DNA from: Archegozetes longisetosus
Lineage: Eukaryota > Arthropoda > Arachnida > Sarcoptiformes > Trhypochthoniidae
Length of the DNA: 64,000 nt
Assembly (NCBI GenBank): GCA_018873245.2
Contig: JAEMBT020000005.1
Span: 4,760,001-4,824,000 of the forward strand
Reading direction: 5' to 3'
A program made the position numbers and the translations under genes. Of the stretch, positions 31,301 through 45,329 are shown in pieces (the stretch's first letter is position 1; each line of letters starts with the position of its first letter). The notes under the pieces were generated by a model. That model was not told where the DNA came from and did not search any database. It worked only from the letters and a program-made list of their open reading frames with translations.

Positions 31301-32300
31301 AACATTAGGGAGAATATGCATACATAATGGAAGAATATTAATGATTTTTGTCCCTATCGCCTGTGAAAGTGCATATTTTTTGCATAGTACTGAATAATTT
31401 AAAAGTCATTGTAAGGATATCTTTAGTATGTAGTAGTACTGTATCTCATGTCATACATTAATTGAATTGATTTTGTTAATAAGAGCTAATTTGAACGTTA
31501 TAACTAACTTTTGCTGATAATTAAATCTATTCAATTGGAAAAGTTGTGATGAAAAAAGAGATGCATTACTAAGCAATCAGTAATATACTTTAAAACTACC
31601 AAATGGTGGATGGCAACCAGAAGTGATATGCGTTTCACTAGCCCATAACATGATTAGATATTAACAAACTTATCAAATATTTAATATAGTAATGAAAGCA
31701 AATTAGGAGTGAGATTTAGTAGAAATTGATGTATGAGAGGGAGGTGACAAGGACATTTGCTCGTTGCTATTACAAGGCTATTAACGTTTAAATGTATTAC
31801 AATCACGTTCACTTACTGTTAACTTTCAATAATAATCTAACTCAGTCAAAAGTATATTCAATTTATAACATTTGTTTAAGACTTAATTTCATTAATATGA
31901 AGTAGCATTTGGCTCACAAGTAAGGATTCTATAGAGACTTCAAATGAGACGTTTGCTCTGACGTTTAGATGGAAAATCACTTCTAAAGTTTCAATTGGAA
32001 AGGATGTCATGTTTGTATAGTATAATAGTCTAGTGTATGCTAGAATTGTATTTGTGGCACTGATTGGGCAAGATTTAATAGTGGAAACTGGTGGTCTGGC
32101 ATAGCCAGTCATTGCTATAAAGTCTATGAGATGAAAACATTTGTTTAGCTTAGGGTTATTCATTCACATTTATAGCTTTTCTTACAAAGTCTAATTTTAG
32201 TTTATTTTTCCAAAGAGTATTATAGGAATAGTTACTATTATTCGAAAGTAAGAGTCTATCAATTTATGTGTTTATTTTGATCAAAAACAGTCAAACAGAA

Positions 32301-32698
32301 CAATGATTGCCAACTCGCGGCTCATCGGCCAGATCCTACCTCTTTGCCTCTGTTTCTTTCTGGACCTTTGTAACATTTGAAAACTAATTTTCTCAAAATT
32401 TTGATAACTTTAAGAAAATTTAAACCTTCATTGAAACGATTAAGTTGATGGTATTGAAAATTAAGTTTTAGCAAGCACAGTATCGAAATGATATTTGAAA
32501 AGACCCACTCATCAATGTAAATTAAATTCCGTCAAATTGTCTTTCTTACGGTCGAATTATCAAGTATGAAAATTATAAATATATTATGACTTGATTATAG
32601 TAAATTTCAATTAATCGTTTGATTTTACGGTAGATTGATTTTGTGGCCCAACAGTAGTGATTTCTAGCCCTCTGCTTGATAACGGTTGGCGATCACAG
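32301..32698. mobile_element. hAT-like transposon remnant, about 398 bp
   Basis: The left end CAATGATTGCCAACTCGCGG and the inverted right end CTGTGATCGCCAACC share the hAT-type terminal pattern (a GCCAAC core at the same offset). The left end continues GCGGCTCATCGGCCAGATCC, resembling the CGG...GGCC-rich subterminal sequence of many hAT MITEs. I see no matching 8-bp target duplication, so the copy is old or the limits are off. No ORF. Confidence 0.45.
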
Positions 32699-32754
32699 GA
32701 TTAGAGCTTTTGTTTTCAGCAGAACTAACATTTATTCGATAGAATCTGAACATT

Positions 32755-32755
<1 letters not shown>

Positions 32756-32804
<49 letters not shown>

Positions 32805-32809
32805 GAGAG
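32756..32809. repeat. (GA)n microsatellite
   Basis: About 27 dinucleotide units, interrupted once near the right end (GTGAGAGAGC). Confidence 0.95.
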
Positions 32810-33728
32810 CGTTATGAAAGTGCTCGTTAAAATAAACAATATTGAATGTTATTGGAAAATATTTCATTTGAAAATACTGCATATCTCGACGTGACTCTAC
32901 CTAAGGCTAGATTAAATGTAAGTTTTGCAGCATCTCTTAAAATTGATTGTTTTGTTCCGCCAACAATGGATTTAAACGAAATCTGAAATCTCGCTATAAT
33001 ATAGGAGATAAAGAAAATTTTGTTGACTATAACTTCTCCTCACCTCTACTATCGTTATTGTACCCTAACAATAATTGAATTCTTTATGAACTCAAGTCAG
33101 AGCTCTGCCAAAAAGGTATTTATGAACTTAGATTGACGTCAGTTTACAACTTGAAAACCATTTGACGAAAAGGTAAATTTGTGATTCAATCATTTGTGTG
33201 GCATGGCTTTTCAATTGAAACAGGATTACAATTGTCAAAATGTGAATGATGATTAAAAGATTAAAAAATCATTTAGAAAAGGAAGCAGAGTGTGAGAATT
33301 GTAATTTGAAAAATATTTAATTTGCTCAAATTGTTTCATTTGATAAGATAAGGCTTTGGTTGTGTGTTAGTAATTATCGATTTTTAAGTCTGTTATCCAT
33401 AGACAACTTTGAAGTGCATTACTATTTGGAATTTAAAATCGTATCAAATTTGAATTTATAGTAAAACATTTTCGAGTGAATAAATAAGCAAAGGTTCGTA
33501 CAATTTATTTATAGATATATGTAAACTGATCAAAAATGTATTAACATAGATCAAATGAGGCAAAGTTCACTTTAAGGCTAAATCAATAATACTCCACACT
33601 AGCCATGCCAATATTTTATTCTCTATAACCTACATTTCAGTCACTGACCGTTGTGTGATTTTTCGCAATTACTTCTAATAAGCTTCAAATGAAAGAGCAA
33701 TCAAATTTGAATTTGAAGTATTAAATGT

Positions 33729-33823
33729 CTGAAAGTGTTAAGATCTATGAAGCTGAAAGTGTTTAGAGCAATGAGTCTGAAAGTGTTTAGAGCTATGAAG
33801 CTGAAGTGTTTAGACCTATGAAG
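33729..33823. repeat. 24-bp minisatellite, four copies
   Basis: Three 24-base units and one 23-base unit with consensus near CTGAAAGTGTTTAGAGCTAT plus GAAG, at 33729, 33753, 33777 and 33801. The length change in the last unit and in-frame stops argue against coding. Confidence 0.9.
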
Positions 33824-36045
33824 CTGGAGACTCCAGCGTGAAGCAGAAGAGCATCCCTGCTGTACACAATAAGGGTTTTAACTTAATAAATGTCAAGTTA
33901 TATTTTAAAGGGATTTGATATTTGTATTTAAGCTGCTATGAAAACGATATGTTGAGCGAACCAAATGTTATAAATAAGCTTATAGTAAAGTTGTAAAATC
34001 CAAATCAAGATCGACGTGAGCAGCCTTTGCTCAGTCAACTATTTGTTTGTTGAACAAACTCTTCTCATTTATTGTCTTATGTTTTCTTACGCTAAACCAT
34101 TTTTTGTGCTCTTCTACTTCTGTGCAAATTATAGATAAGTAGATTCTTCGATTTAATAGTTACCAATGCGTGAGAATCTCTAACTCAATGTAATGAATAA
34201 TTTTGATTTATAAGTTTCTAGAACAAACATTTGATAAATAAAAATCTATACCTCTTTCACTAATATGAATAGTGGGCCGTCAAACTTTTAATATTTTGTT
34301 TCTATTAAACATAGACCACTTCGACCAGACCTATGATTAGTCTGGTTTTTGAATGCAACTTTTTCAGCCTAAGTTTTAATCATATACGTATTTCAGTTGA
34401 AACCATTTGAAGCAGTGAGAAGACTCGCTATGCCTAAAATCACTTAGAAGTCACTATCAATTGTTATGTTATTTAACCATGTTCATATTACAACTTGAGT
34501 ATAAAATTTTGTTCAATAGTTAAGCATATTTTTCAGGGCAAGTATGAGGACATTTTTCAATTTTAGTATCAGTACAATTATTTTTAGTGTTGTTCTTCAA
34601 AGACAAATCAGATAATAAAGGATGAACTGATTGATTATAATGCAAATAAAGAAATATTTAGATATAGGAAAGGTAAGCTCGACTAGACAATATTGCGAAA
34701 TATGGAGGACTGCGATGATTTCATTTACTAATAGGAGATTTGAGCTGACGTTTTCTATTTATAAGGTTGAGTGAATCCAAATAGCAGTTTATATGAGACT
34801 GAAGGACAATTTTAAGCACTTTATCTGCACTTTAAAAAATTTTTGTTGTCAATAAAAAGAAACCAAAAAGGCTTAAAATGTTAATACCGTATATTTTTCT
34901 CTAAAGAAAAGAGTCTAAGCCCAAGCTCAGAATCCATTCAATTCACATGGAATTGTGCTTAACCTGAAATATTGATCACTAAATTATAGCTTAGTTAAGA
35001 AGCTTACCCACTCAAATATTTTTCTTTTTACTAAATCAGTATAGCTTTTCAATCAATCTTCACTTTATTCTTAATAATATATATCAAATAATTCAAAATA
35101 GATTCTTTTAGTTCAAATCAGATTTTTATTCGGCTCATATCTCAATTGAAGCCAGATTTTAATTCAAATTAAATTCTTCATAAATAACAAATAATATCTA
35201 AAGTATATCTTTTAAATATCGCATTTTATTTCTGCATACTATTTGTCGGAAGCCAATGATAAGACTTAATTAAAGAATTACTCATCAAATAATTTCACTT
35301 TCATCAGCAAAGTTCAGTTTAACTTAAGGTGATTATCAGCTTTCATATCAATATAAGAACTTTTGCTAATACACTAGTAAATACTTGATAGTTGACAAAT
35401 TTGGAGATTTTCTCTATTAGAGATTGGCTTCAAGTAGAGCTTTATTGCTGCAGATCAACATCAATGATGATTAGAAACATGAGAGCTCTCTCAAATTTTC
35501 AACTATCATGCTTAAGACAGAATCGTCGATATTACGAATATAAGTATTTTCATATATAATAGACATCTCATATATCAAATCTAAGAGTTGTGATCCTGAA
35601 ATAATCTCAATTTTAGTCTAAACTTTGTGATGACTTAGAAGCAGGTTGGCATTTAAGTTGTAGAAAAATTGGATGCTTTTGCAAATTTGAGCTAGCAAGA
35701 GAAATGCTTATCGCTCACTAAACCCTAAACGTAAGAATGATTTGCAACAAAACATAGGAAAGAACGCTTAAGCCATTTATTCGCAACGGTATTCGGCTTT
35801 AAGAAGGAGTGTTTGGTCATGTTACAGGACATGCTAATCTCTATTTAACCAAACTCACTAAATTAAGTTAGAGTGGCGTAGCAGCATGTTCATCAATAAT
35901 ATAATCTTGTATAATGTCCTACAGCCAAATATTTGACTTGAGTTATCTTCACAAATATAATGAAATTCAATAACTATTCAGATGTTTTAATAAATGTATT
36001 TCTATTTCGAGTATGTTGATAAGACAATTTTTGTTTAATCCAACG

Positions 36046-36075
36046 TAACCTAAGCTAAGCTAACATAACCTAACT
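36046..36075 (-). repeat. Degenerate interstitial telomere-like tract
   Basis: Six 5-base units in register on the plus strand: TAACC, TAAGC, TAAGC, TAACA, TAACC, TAACT. This is the complement of TTAGG with scattered changes. Confidence 0.55.
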
Positions 36076-37288
36076 CGTGATGATTATGAGTAGGAATGCT
36101 AGACAGAGTGCTCTTATCATTAATTGAATTGATTAACATAAAATTCATTTCTGCAAAACATCTACACAAACATAGAAGTAATAAACTATTAAAATAATGA
36201 GATCGCTTCAATTTAATGTAGAATTAGACATATGATACACTACGGATTGATATAAATGTGATTCCTATTGAATTTTTCATAATTATTGTGAGTTATTAAG
36301 AAAATCTGGAAAACAAGTCCATAGAGAGATCGATCGATTTATTAAATATTTATTTGTTGAGAATGAATTAGAGCCGACTGAGTCATACAAGTCTATAAGT
36401 AATGGAGTATAAAAAGAAACTTATCTGAGAATTGCATTTGGATTTCGTGTTCTTCAAAACAGATTATAAAGCAATTATCTAACGATTAAAGACTAGTCTA
36501 ATAACAGACAATGTCTAATAGAGTATCAGAAAATCGATGTCCTGCTTTCTAACTAAAACACTTATATTTGAAGTTAAAGTGAACAAAATTTGAAAAGAAT
36601 TCATTTAGAAGAAATGGACAATTTTGTTTACCTAGAGTAGAATCTAATTTGAGCATTACCTAACTGGTAAAATACTGATTCTTCTATTTTACGAGTCATG
36701 CGCTTATTTTTCCGATCGAAACAAACCTTTCACTTTGATTGTTGTAGCTATAACTTCTTCTTAACCAATATTCGTTCAATTCTTAATTTCAAAACAGTCA
36801 ACAAAAACACCTAATTCACAAAGTATTAGCTTTTAATCGCCAGATTCTGTTTTCAGGATATCCTTCGAGTTTGTTTTCTATAAATCGATACTAAACATGA
36901 TCCAAACTTTAGACCTGATCATTGGTTTGAATGTTGTATGATTTGATTTTGGAAGAGTTTTCAGCTTTGCCTGACAAATAGTCTTAAAGGTTAAAAGAAT
37001 GAGAGCGATGGACAAAACAAAGAGAAGGCAGAATTAATGATAGAAAATACTAGGGAAGACTGCAATCAATCATCTCTTGAATTTGTATAAGTGTTTTCTT
37101 TAAACGGTATGAAGAGCACTCAAAACTTTTTCTTATTTCATTCCCTAATTTAATTACGTTAACATCTTCAAATCTTTCAAGTTTCTGGACCTCAATCCTT
37201 CAAAACGCAATTACCAACATTCTCGCTTCATTGGATCAATTTCTTTGAATTTTCGTAATGACTAAATTTATTTTGTTAAGATCTATGG

Positions 37289-37325
37289 CAGAGGTTAGCG
37301 AATAGCGGTCTATTGGCCAGACTTG
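37289..37325. mobile_element. Isolated hAT-like transposon end
   Basis: CAGAGGTTAGCGAATAGCGG followed by TCTATTGGCCAGAC. It begins CAG, as hAT ends do, and shares the GCGGYYYATYGGCCAGA block with the element at 32301. I could not find the partner end, so this is probably a solo or decayed end. Confidence 0.35.
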
Positions 37326-37679
37326 CACTGAACATAAAATTACTAGAGTGATGTGAGGATAATAAAAAGATCCTAGTTTATAACAACAAGGCTATTGATG
37401 AGAAGTGTAAATTTCGGTCTAATAAGCTGTAAAACTAAGACTGAATTAGTTAGGATTTGATAGTTTTGCGCAAGTCGTCTATGATGTTGATAATAATAAA
37501 ATAGAAGAAGTTTATGATTTCTGAAAAGTTACTTGTAGTTATATAACTAAAAGATGAGAAGTTAAGTGAAGATAGTTATAGAAAACTTGATTTGTGGAGA
37601 CTCAGCAGAACGTTTGAGTACGCACTCGCAAATGCATTAAACTGTTAAAGTTGTATTGAAGCGCCTAACCCGAACCATC

Positions 37680-37832
37680 AGTGTTACACGAGAGCTAGTC
37701 GTCACAGTCGTTTCTTTGCTTGAAAACTGACAACTTCTCAATTGAGCGATATTCATTTATGTTAAATGAATATAACTAATAAGTTTTATCTGAAGAGATC
37801 AGTGTGTGAGAAGAAATAGTTTAGAAGTTTTG
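37680..37832 (+). promoter_or_regulatory. Candidate promoter start and noncoding first exon
   Basis: CCATCAGTG matches the arthropod initiator TCAGT, with the A at 37680. AGTCG, a DPE-like element, starts at 37706, one base from the canonical spacing. The following 150 bases are richer in CG than the surrounding desert and end in TTTTG/GTAAGA, a strong splice donor at 37832/37833. The segment has no long frame, so it would be a 5' UTR exon. The next coding gene downstream on this strand is the KHDRBS-like gene at 49267, whose 5' side has a good acceptor (TTTATTGACCAG, ending 49137). Linking the two is speculative. Confidence 0.3.
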
Positions 37833-38836
37833 GTAAGATATAATTTTATATAATTATTATTTAACATAAATTTGACATATTTTAATAGTAATGTTGTGAA
37901 TAGTATTATGTTTGGCCTTAATATTAATTGTGTTAGGTTTATATAATTTTATTTTTAACTCTCATATCAATCGATATTTTTAAAATCTATCTAATTTGAA
38001 AGAAAATTACATTCTTTATAAAGATTTGTACTATTTATTAGATAACTTAAACTTTATTATCAAATATGAGTGCTTTCGGCAAAGTTTGAATTGAGAATTG
38101 AAGCAAAACTAAATATAAACTGTGCTAAAAGTTTTAAACTAAATCGATTACATAATTGATTTGCAAATGAAGTCAGAAGGGAGTAATTGATTATCTAAGA
38201 TGAAAAGACATATATAGACATAATTCTAACAGATTACGAGCGAAGTAAAGGCATAGAAAAGCTTCCGGAGAGAGAATAGGAAATAATATCATATCAATCG
38301 CAATATGAGTCGTTAGACGTAATAACGCAAATGTTAAGACATCGATGAGTTGATCGCGTGTTTAGACAACATAAGTTGCATTCGAATGTCATTAAATTGT
38401 CATATATACTCATGGCTGATCCGATCGAGTGCTTGTTTTGCGTTCATATATTCTTATCTCTCCAAATACGTCAAGTTGTGGACATCATCAATAATGCGTT
38501 AAAATAGTAGGCTTTCTAAACTTGTTTCATCAATATTCACCATCTATTTGACTACTGATGCTTAATCTGATCCAACAATGAATCTAAAGAATTTCATATT
38601 GAAATACCTACTCAACTCTAACTTCTCAGGATTTACTTCAGTTGATTGGATTGACAATGTGAGCGATTTTGTTGGCTATTCGTATAAGCTTAGCTTGTAG
38701 TAAAGGGAAAACTGTCTTAAGTGTTAAATTACGTCTTGAATAACACTGCTAAATACTAGTTATCGCACATTTAACAGCTATAAGGATGAGAAGATTGTCA
38801 CTCAAATTGAAGTTGATAGTAAAACAAGTTGGTAAT

Positions 38837-38923
38837 GTGAGATTATATATCAATTTTTACAAATAAGATACTCATTATGTGTGATTTTATATAAATTTCT
38901 ACAAATAAGATACTCATTAATGT
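38837..38923. repeat. Tandem duplication, about 43-bp unit
   Basis: Two adjacent copies sharing the identical block TACAAATAAGATACTCATTA; the first parts differ at a few positions. Confidence 0.8.
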
Positions 38924-41525
38924 AATTTAAAATGAAAACTATAAATTTGATCAGACAAGGATCGAGTTTAGAAAGAAAAATAAGATTGAGCTAAATTTAG
39001 GTTAATTTTTTGGAAAATGGCTATTATATAGTAAAGCAATGTTTTAACAGGAATAATAGCTTAAAGCGGACAATACAAACATTAATATATTTAGCTGTAC
39101 AGCCATATCAGTCACGACTGACTTAAGCATAGAAGTTCCGAAAACTTGTTCTTTACTGCAAACTTAGCTCCTATTCTTTATTCATGTACAGACACTTTTA
39201 TTTTTCAGAAGTAAATTACTACATATAAGCTCTGGAAACTGCTTATTCTAAAGAATTTATATAGAAATCATTATGTGTAATGGTTGATGATGGCCAATAT
39301 AATTCACCTCTAACTTCTATAGTCACGACTTTTGCGTTTGTACTACACTTACACCTGTCTATCGCTAACATCTTCTTAAGCCCTTTTTAATATATACACT
39401 AATATATCCTCAACTATTTATGACCAACTTATTGTTTTTACGCTACATAAACCTCAGTTTCTTATTGACTCGTTTATGTTTTTTAAAAGGGCTTAACGTT
39501 GATGTTCAAAGTAGACAGACTTCACTGTACTTCTATTGTTATTACGAAACGGACTTACAGTAGAATCTAAACTTCTATGAGAATATATGATAAGAAATTT
39601 TTTCATGACAATCACTACCGAATAAAGAGGGTTCACTTCTCAATACGGATCTGCCGTTTCAGTAGCTCATAAACAATAAACTTGAAAATATTCAATGTTA
39701 GTTTATTCTCCCCGCAAAAAACCACTGCTTTTCAAACCATTTTCTCTCTTTCAATTCTCAACACATACAAAATCTAAAATTTATTTACACAAATCCAACA
39801 GTTACTCAATTATGAGCTCATATTCAGCTTTGAATCATCAGCGCTATTGTTGAGTAACTGACAGTATCAAAACAATTAAACTGCAATTAAAACGCTTAAT
39901 AGCTGAAAGAAGCTCTTATTACTTTGACAATGATCTTATGCAATGTTTAAACTTGAAAGCAGGAGTTCATACATTTGAAAAGATACTGATCTGACACGTG
40001 AGTTAGCGATAAGGAGAATGTACTTAAAGTGAATTATAAAATTGCTGCCATCAACTCATCCGATAAACATTAGCCTTTAAATGTTAGGCTTAAGCTAATC
40101 TATTACATGAAGACATGGCTGAATTTCTCTTTCTAATTTATAATCAATTTTTAATTATGCTTACCATTAATGATCGAACTATTTGAAAGTTAAGCTATAA
40201 TTTGTATGTGTTTGACTTGGCTTTCTATGACTGATTGAGTATTTTGATGCTATTGGTAGGATGTAAGGTCTAAGAAAATGCATTAGTAAACTAAACCTAA
40301 TCTTCTAGTGTGACTGAAAAAGCAGACTAATAAAAAAAGATTTTATACTGACAAATAATCATAACTTATTTGTAGTAGGAAGTAATGCGATCCTTTTTTA
40401 TTATGGTTTGTCAAAAACTTTATTTGTAAATTTGTCAAAACCATAAACATGACTCTAAATATTGTTTCAATATGTCTCCGCCCTATTTGTAACTTATAGT
40501 AAAGATAATCTCATATATTCTCCTAAAACTGTATCTTTTCTCCCCGAATATTCTCCTAAAACTATATCTTTTTTTCTCCTCAATCGTACAATAGTGATTT
40601 ACTAAGCTTACTGTCTTTGTGGTCCTGCCCATACCTCACAGCACAAATTTTTGTTAACTCAGATAAATCTTTAACCAAATAATTGAGTATTGCTTTAGAA
40701 ACAAGACTTTTGTAAGAAATCTAAAACTAATGTTTTGTTCTAACGTTCAGTTGGTCCTATCATTTAACCAGTTTTCATAAGTTTCAAAATAAATGTAATG
40801 GAAAATAACGTCTTTACTAGTAGCTGATCTTGTTGAAAATAACACTATCTCATTTAAACTTATTCGTAAAAGCAATGGTAATCAAATTTGTCTTTTTAGT
40901 CGTAAAATCAATAGTAAAATCGAGTATTCGCTCTTTTACATTTCGATAATATAAGCATTTGTGTAGACGAGAGAGAGAGAGAGCCAGAGCCAGAGCCAGC
41001 CAGAGCCAAGAAGAGAAAGAATGGACATATGAGTGCTGCTTATTTTTATAATTTCGGAAGAAAGGCAGTCCATCAAACTAATAGCAACTTGTATTAAGTC
41101 TTGTACTTAATTAATGACAGCGTAAGCCTCCCTCAAGTTGAAGAAAACAGAAAATGTGCAGAAGAAGTGGTGTTGATAGTTATTTGTATGATATTTGTTA
41201 TTCTAATGCTAACAGAACTGACGCAATTCTGTTTGCGTACTACTAATTTGTCAATATATTTTGACTATTTTTCTCCTTAATAAATCATTGAACATGATTT
41301 ACTTCTAACTTTTAACTCATTACTTTTTTCCCTTAATTTTATTTCTTTAACATATCTCAACCTTTCTATTCACCAAATGCTCCTTTATATAAGCAAAATA
41401 ATCTTTCCAATCGATTCAGACTTTTTTTTAATAACTAAAGCTAAAAAATATTAAACAATTTATTATATGATTGTGAGTTGCTTCACGGTACGCAAAGTAA
41501 GAATTTAGAGGTACTTGTATTCTTC

Positions 41526-41528
<3 letters not shown>

Positions 41529-41558
<30 letters not shown>
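41529..41558. repeat. (GA)n microsatellite
   Basis: About 14 AG units in an otherwise AT-rich stretch. Confidence 0.9.
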
Positions 41559-41561
<3 letters not shown>

Positions 41562-41951
41562 CAGAAATCGAAAACATCCAAATGCACAAATATATGTTGA
41601 GAGCATTGGAACTATACATAAGAGCTAACTCTATATTGCTATTGGGATGAGAATTTACTTTGCTTTTTCTTTACTCTTATATTGGAGTGAAGTAACAGTT
41701 AATATATGCACATTTGACTGCTTCAAGGTATTCGTAGTTTATATGAAGACAGAGAACAGAACAGTTTTTAGACCAAATATTATCATATGCTAACTTGCTA
41801 CTCTTTTCAATATCTTTTTCCATTTCTTTTAAATTGCGACTCTAACAGTTAATACTGAAAATAAATTTAATACTTCTCTATAATGTTTCAATAATAAGTT
41901 CTCATTTTGTGTACAGTCTCAATAATAGGTATTCTCTGCAACGTCTAGAAG

Positions 41952-41983
41952 ATTCTGAACATTCTGAACATTCTGAACATTCT
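41952..41983. repeat. 9-bp tandem repeat
   Basis: About 3.5 copies of ATTCTGAAC. Confidence 0.9.
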
Positions 41984-44900
41984 CAATATAAAGTTTAAGA
42001 AAATCGTTTCAAACGAATTATTTGATAATTGACTTTTTTAATAGTTGTTTTTAAATAGAAACTTCTTCAAGAGTAATTAACACAATGAACACGAAAAATA
42101 CATTAATGAGTGAAAATAGCAGTTGCTATAAGTTAAGTTAGCTAGAAAGATCATCTTTTGATAAACTAGTAATTATACATATATTAGATCTTTTTCTAAG
42201 TTAATCTTATCAGTAGACCTTCTGACAATTTGATTCGTTCTAGTTTAATAATATTAATACTAATTAATAAATATTAATTATAATTATAATTATATTGTTA
42301 ATTCAATTTACTAGCAAAACTTGATTGTCAGAGTTGCTTTAGTTTTTCTTTACTTATGTCTACCACTAAATTTGATTAGGTTTGAATCCACAGTCACTTA
42401 TATAAGAGTTGTGCTACATTTCGTGTAATTTTATTGTTTAAAATAGTTCAATCTTTACTCAATTATCAAGACTAAACAATACAAGCAGTTTGTATAACTC
42501 AATAGAATAACTTAACTTTCTGGAGATTATCTCTAGTCCAATTATTTCAAAACAATGACCTCTTTAGTTGCTGAAGAATAAGTTGCATTTTTCGCATGCG
42601 ATCTAATTATGAAAAATAAGTTTAAACGGTTAGTAGGGCTCAATGACTGGTCAGTATAATTCTTAACTAACTCGCATCTTCAAATCTAGACTTTTCATAA
42701 TTTTCATGATTCGATCTTTTTAATAATTCAGACAATTTGAATAATTTGACTTAAATTGATCTGTTCCTAAAATAATGGCTCACTTTCTCATGATAAGTAG
42801 AGAAGGTCAATAGTCACATGTGAATATGTAAGTTGAGTCCGGACGCTAACCTAGTTTTAGCATAACTAAGAAATTGTTTATTGAACAAGACCTATTTTGG
42901 ATATGCTAAACAAGTGAACGCAGCATTATTTTACTAATTCCTAAGTCTTATGGCCAGTGGATTAATACATAACGTGTTTTCAGGACTCAATAATTGTGTG
43001 AATTTGTTGAATAACCTGCTGCTAAGAAATTTAGAACAAGTTTACATTTGCATGTATTCAATCGAAAACTATTATAAACCATTGAATTTTATAAAGCAGA
43101 ACAAAACATTGAACAACTTGATCACTGTTCGACCTGTTATCGAACCATTTTTACCACCTAAAGGATAGTCTCTTGTTCCAGCTTAAGCTAAATTAGTTCA
43201 AGAGGCAAGTTGAATCACTTAAATGCCCTTTGGCAAGGGAAGGCCAATCAAATTTATTTATTCACTTATTGAAAATACTAACTCCCTGTTTATTTGCCGA
43301 CCAACCCAATTACTAGTTTCCCCAATTATACTTGCAACTGCCTTTTTTACTTCTTTATTAACTCTATTTCATTGAGTTTCACTAACTTCTTAATCAATTA
43401 TTTCTACCCTTCTCATAACCTTCCTAACAAAGTGTTATTTTTTCACCTTTTTCACCTAAAATCGTATCCTCTTCTTTCTATGTTTATTAATTTTAATATT
43501 CAGCTCTAATTGTATTTGCAAATTAGCATCATATATATAAATACAACTATTTTGTAGGTTATCTTTTAATATTTTCCATAATATATACCGATTATCTATG
43601 AAGTTATCCAGATTTGACATTTACCTCTTTCTAGATTAATCATTTGATCTATTTATATCTGATTTATTACATAACTTTTTTAGTATAACAATTAGTTATT
43701 GAACTCTTTCAAAACGTTTACCAGCAAAAGCTCTCATTTCCAGTCATTCAAATGTTTTTTGGCTATCAAATTAAGATTGAATTTGATTTATTCTGTTATA
43801 TATTTTCGCAGTTTATGCCTAAATTTAGAAAATATGGGGAGTCGAGTGTTTGGCGTAAAAGTTTGCTATTTTAGTGGAGCCCAACTACATTTTGGAAACT
43901 TATTTTCCAAACTTATACCAATATATCCAGAAAAATAATCTCCCTCTAACTGTCTGTCTGTCCTTAAATGATTCTTTTGAAGTTTTTTTAAATACTAAGT
44001 AAATAACTACAAGTTCTGCCAATCTGAACTAAATTCAACGAATCTGACGATTTCAGTTTGAATGACATACTTTTATGTTATATCTCTTTCATTGTCTGCC
44101 ACATAAATAGCTTTCCGATAATTTCAGTAAAATATTACTGAAATATATTATCGAAATATATAACTAAAATGTATTGTTGAAATCTAGCTCAATTGTTAGG
44201 CGTAAAAGTGAAGAACTAATTAAAATCTAAAAAGAACTGGTTGCAATTATCCAGGCAAAGTAACAAGAATGAAATATTTGGGTAAAGCTAGCCCAAGTCT
44301 GGTTTAGCTCAAAGTGTTATGTATTGAATGATTGAAAGAAGTCATATATGAAAGTGACAAATAAATAACATATGTGCCAATTATAAGTTGTGCAGTTAAT
44401 CACTTCTATCAAATTAATGTTATATATAGTTATTATAAAAATAAATAATAACTATATTAGACAATTTCAGTATAATATAAACATACCTGTAATGCTTTAT
44501 TTACTTTACAATTTGATTGAACCTCTTCTGAAAATATCTTTTCTAAAACAGACTGCAGTTTTGGTAGAAATCAATAATCTAAAGCTCTACCATTGAAAAC
44601 TCATTCAAATTACTAATACTATTGGATGTTAGAGAGTAAAGCTTGCGTTTTCTTATCGAACTATACATTAAAATGTGCATAATATTTGTATATTTGTGAA
44701 AGTAGTCAATTTTCACTCTGTATTTTCGCAAACAACAGATAGTTCTAAGCCATCAGAAGCGAGACTTGCATTGGATTTTAATCTTACGCCAACTTCTTAT
44801 CTACAATGTACACAAGCCTTTGAGAACTAGAGTGTATTTACAATCTGCGAGCTGCATAAGAAATCAAATATATTCAGCTTCTACTCATTTCAAATATTCT

Positions 44901-45002
44901 GGCCTTACATTTGAAGGTCTCATCAATTATTTTGGTTATACGGGTATCTGATTTCTATTTTCAGAAGTTAATACTTCTTTTCATGTTTTCTATTATTCTT
45001 AT

Positions 45003-45050
45003 TGTACATCTCAATTCTTGTACGTCTCAATTCTTGTACGTCTCAATTCT
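45003..45050. repeat. 16-bp tandem repeat, three copies
   Basis: TGTACRTCTCAATTCT repeated three times; the last two copies are identical. Confidence 0.9.
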
Positions 45051-45278
45051 TGTTATGAGACATTTTAGATTTGCTCAACCAAATCGTTATTATTATTTTG
45101 CGATAGAGTTCAACATAATTGCATACATGTTGATAATATTTTAAAATTACTTTTCACCCTAGCTATTATTATGCATTTTTCAAATCAATTTGTTCGATCG
45201 AAATATCAGTCAAGTTAAATACTTGAACTCAATAAGATTCCTGTTTGTATTTAGCATTGAAATAAATCCTTGAGTTTT

Positions 45279-45280
<2 letters not shown>

Positions 45281-45329
<49 letters not shown>

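Larger units (their letters stand above)
24919..37679. other. Gene-poor AT-rich region, left half
   Basis: I find no coding exon that matches a known family. The ABCC10 3' UTR occupies the first 130-160 bases (AATAAA at 25051-25056). The rest holds the repeats listed separately: telomere-like tracts, a (TA)n run (31181-31198), a (GA)n run, a 24-bp minisatellite and hAT-like remnants. A frame at 30292-30531 encodes a hydrophobic segment with a basic tail (WRQLVAIVLVLIFIYRMVRK), but nothing supports it as a gene. Confidence 0.45.

Noticed and set aside
31876..32163. 95-codon minus-strand frame next to the hAT-like remnant
   Set aside because: No recognised domain; the sequence does not resemble a hAT transposase, and length alone is not evidence.
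40970..41008. GAGCCA-rich repeat considered as part of a CRISPR-like or satellite array
   Set aside because: Only a few irregular short units without spacers; an ordinary simple repeat.
43294..43938. Phe/Leu/Ser-rich frames in the desert
   Set aside because: Composition follows the T-rich DNA; there is no domain, splice or codon evidence.
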